Shown here: piece by piece, positions 21,684 through 21,784 of the stretch
Layout: each line of letters begins with the position of its first letter
Position numbering within the stretch: position 1 is the stretch's first letter
From: Chromera velia
Taxonomy: Eukaryota; Sar; Chromeraceae
NCBI GenBank assembly: GCA_018398765.1
Contig: JAHBMJ010000462.1
Coordinates: forward strand, 2,501 to 24,284
Reading direction: 5' to 3'
Length of the DNA stretch: 21,784 bases
Notes under the pieces: generated by a model
Databases searched by the model: none
Told to the model about the DNA's origin: nothing
Seen by the model: the letters and a program-made list of their open reading frames with translations, nothing else
Made by a program: the position numbers and the translations under genes

Positions 21684-21735
21684 AAAGAAAGAAAGCCAGA
21701 CAGACAGACTATGTGTTGAGACAGACAGACTAGAC

Positions 21736-21742
21736 AGACACA

Positions 21743-21779
<37 letters not shown>

Positions 21780-21784
21780 GGAGG
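21736..21784. repeat. CA and GA microsatellite at window end
   Basis: A CA dinucleotide run is followed by a GA run that continues to the window edge. Confidence 0.85.

Noticed and set aside
1-21784. CRISPR array, bacterial operon features, rRNA or viral gene cluster
   Set aside because: None of the needed repeats, promoters or proteins are present; spliced genes show this is eukaryotic nuclear DNA.

Overview
This is a eukaryotic nuclear window. Coding is split into exons with GT...AG introns, intergenic DNA is rich in microsatellites, and there are transposon remnants and one assembly N. All resolved donors start with GT (often GTCAGT, GTCAGA or GTGAGT) and acceptors usually end in TGCAG or TTCAG. 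The mid-range GC, small phased introns, long disordered tails and repeat-rich intergenic DNA suggest a protist, plausibly a chromerid or coccidian-like alveolate alga. Typical dinoflagellate genes often use GC or GA donors, which are not seen here. The organism is an inference; no marker gene proves it.

Left part (1-5893): three same-orientation copies of a ~460-477 bp TG...CA repeat, probably solo LTRs or LTR-like sequences, lie at 121-597, 4309-4763 and 4789-5265. A poorly resolved minus-strand multi-exon gene of unknown function (about 1458-3237) sits between copies 1 and 2. An AT-rich stretch follows.

Centre (5894-17757): two well-supported genes are transcribed divergently from a ~960 bp shared intergenic region. 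The minus-strand gene (12229 to 5894) has seven coding exons that splice in phase to a 1351-residue TPR protein whose layout resembles animal TTC16. The plus-strand gene (13190 to 17757) has eight coding exons that splice in phase to an 814-residue unrecognised protein. That protein has charged helices, an IQ-like motif and a disordered tail carrying a KVRF (PP1-docking type) motif. The shared upstream region could allow co-regulation, but a joint function is speculation.

Right part (17758-21784): no convincing genes. It holds a non-autonomous hAT-like element (18746-19917) with terminal inverted repeats and a perfect 8-bp target duplication, a 148-bp tandem array, and a 486-bp duplication separated by a single N. 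The duplication looks like a scaffold-join artefact. The window ends in CA and GA microsatellites.
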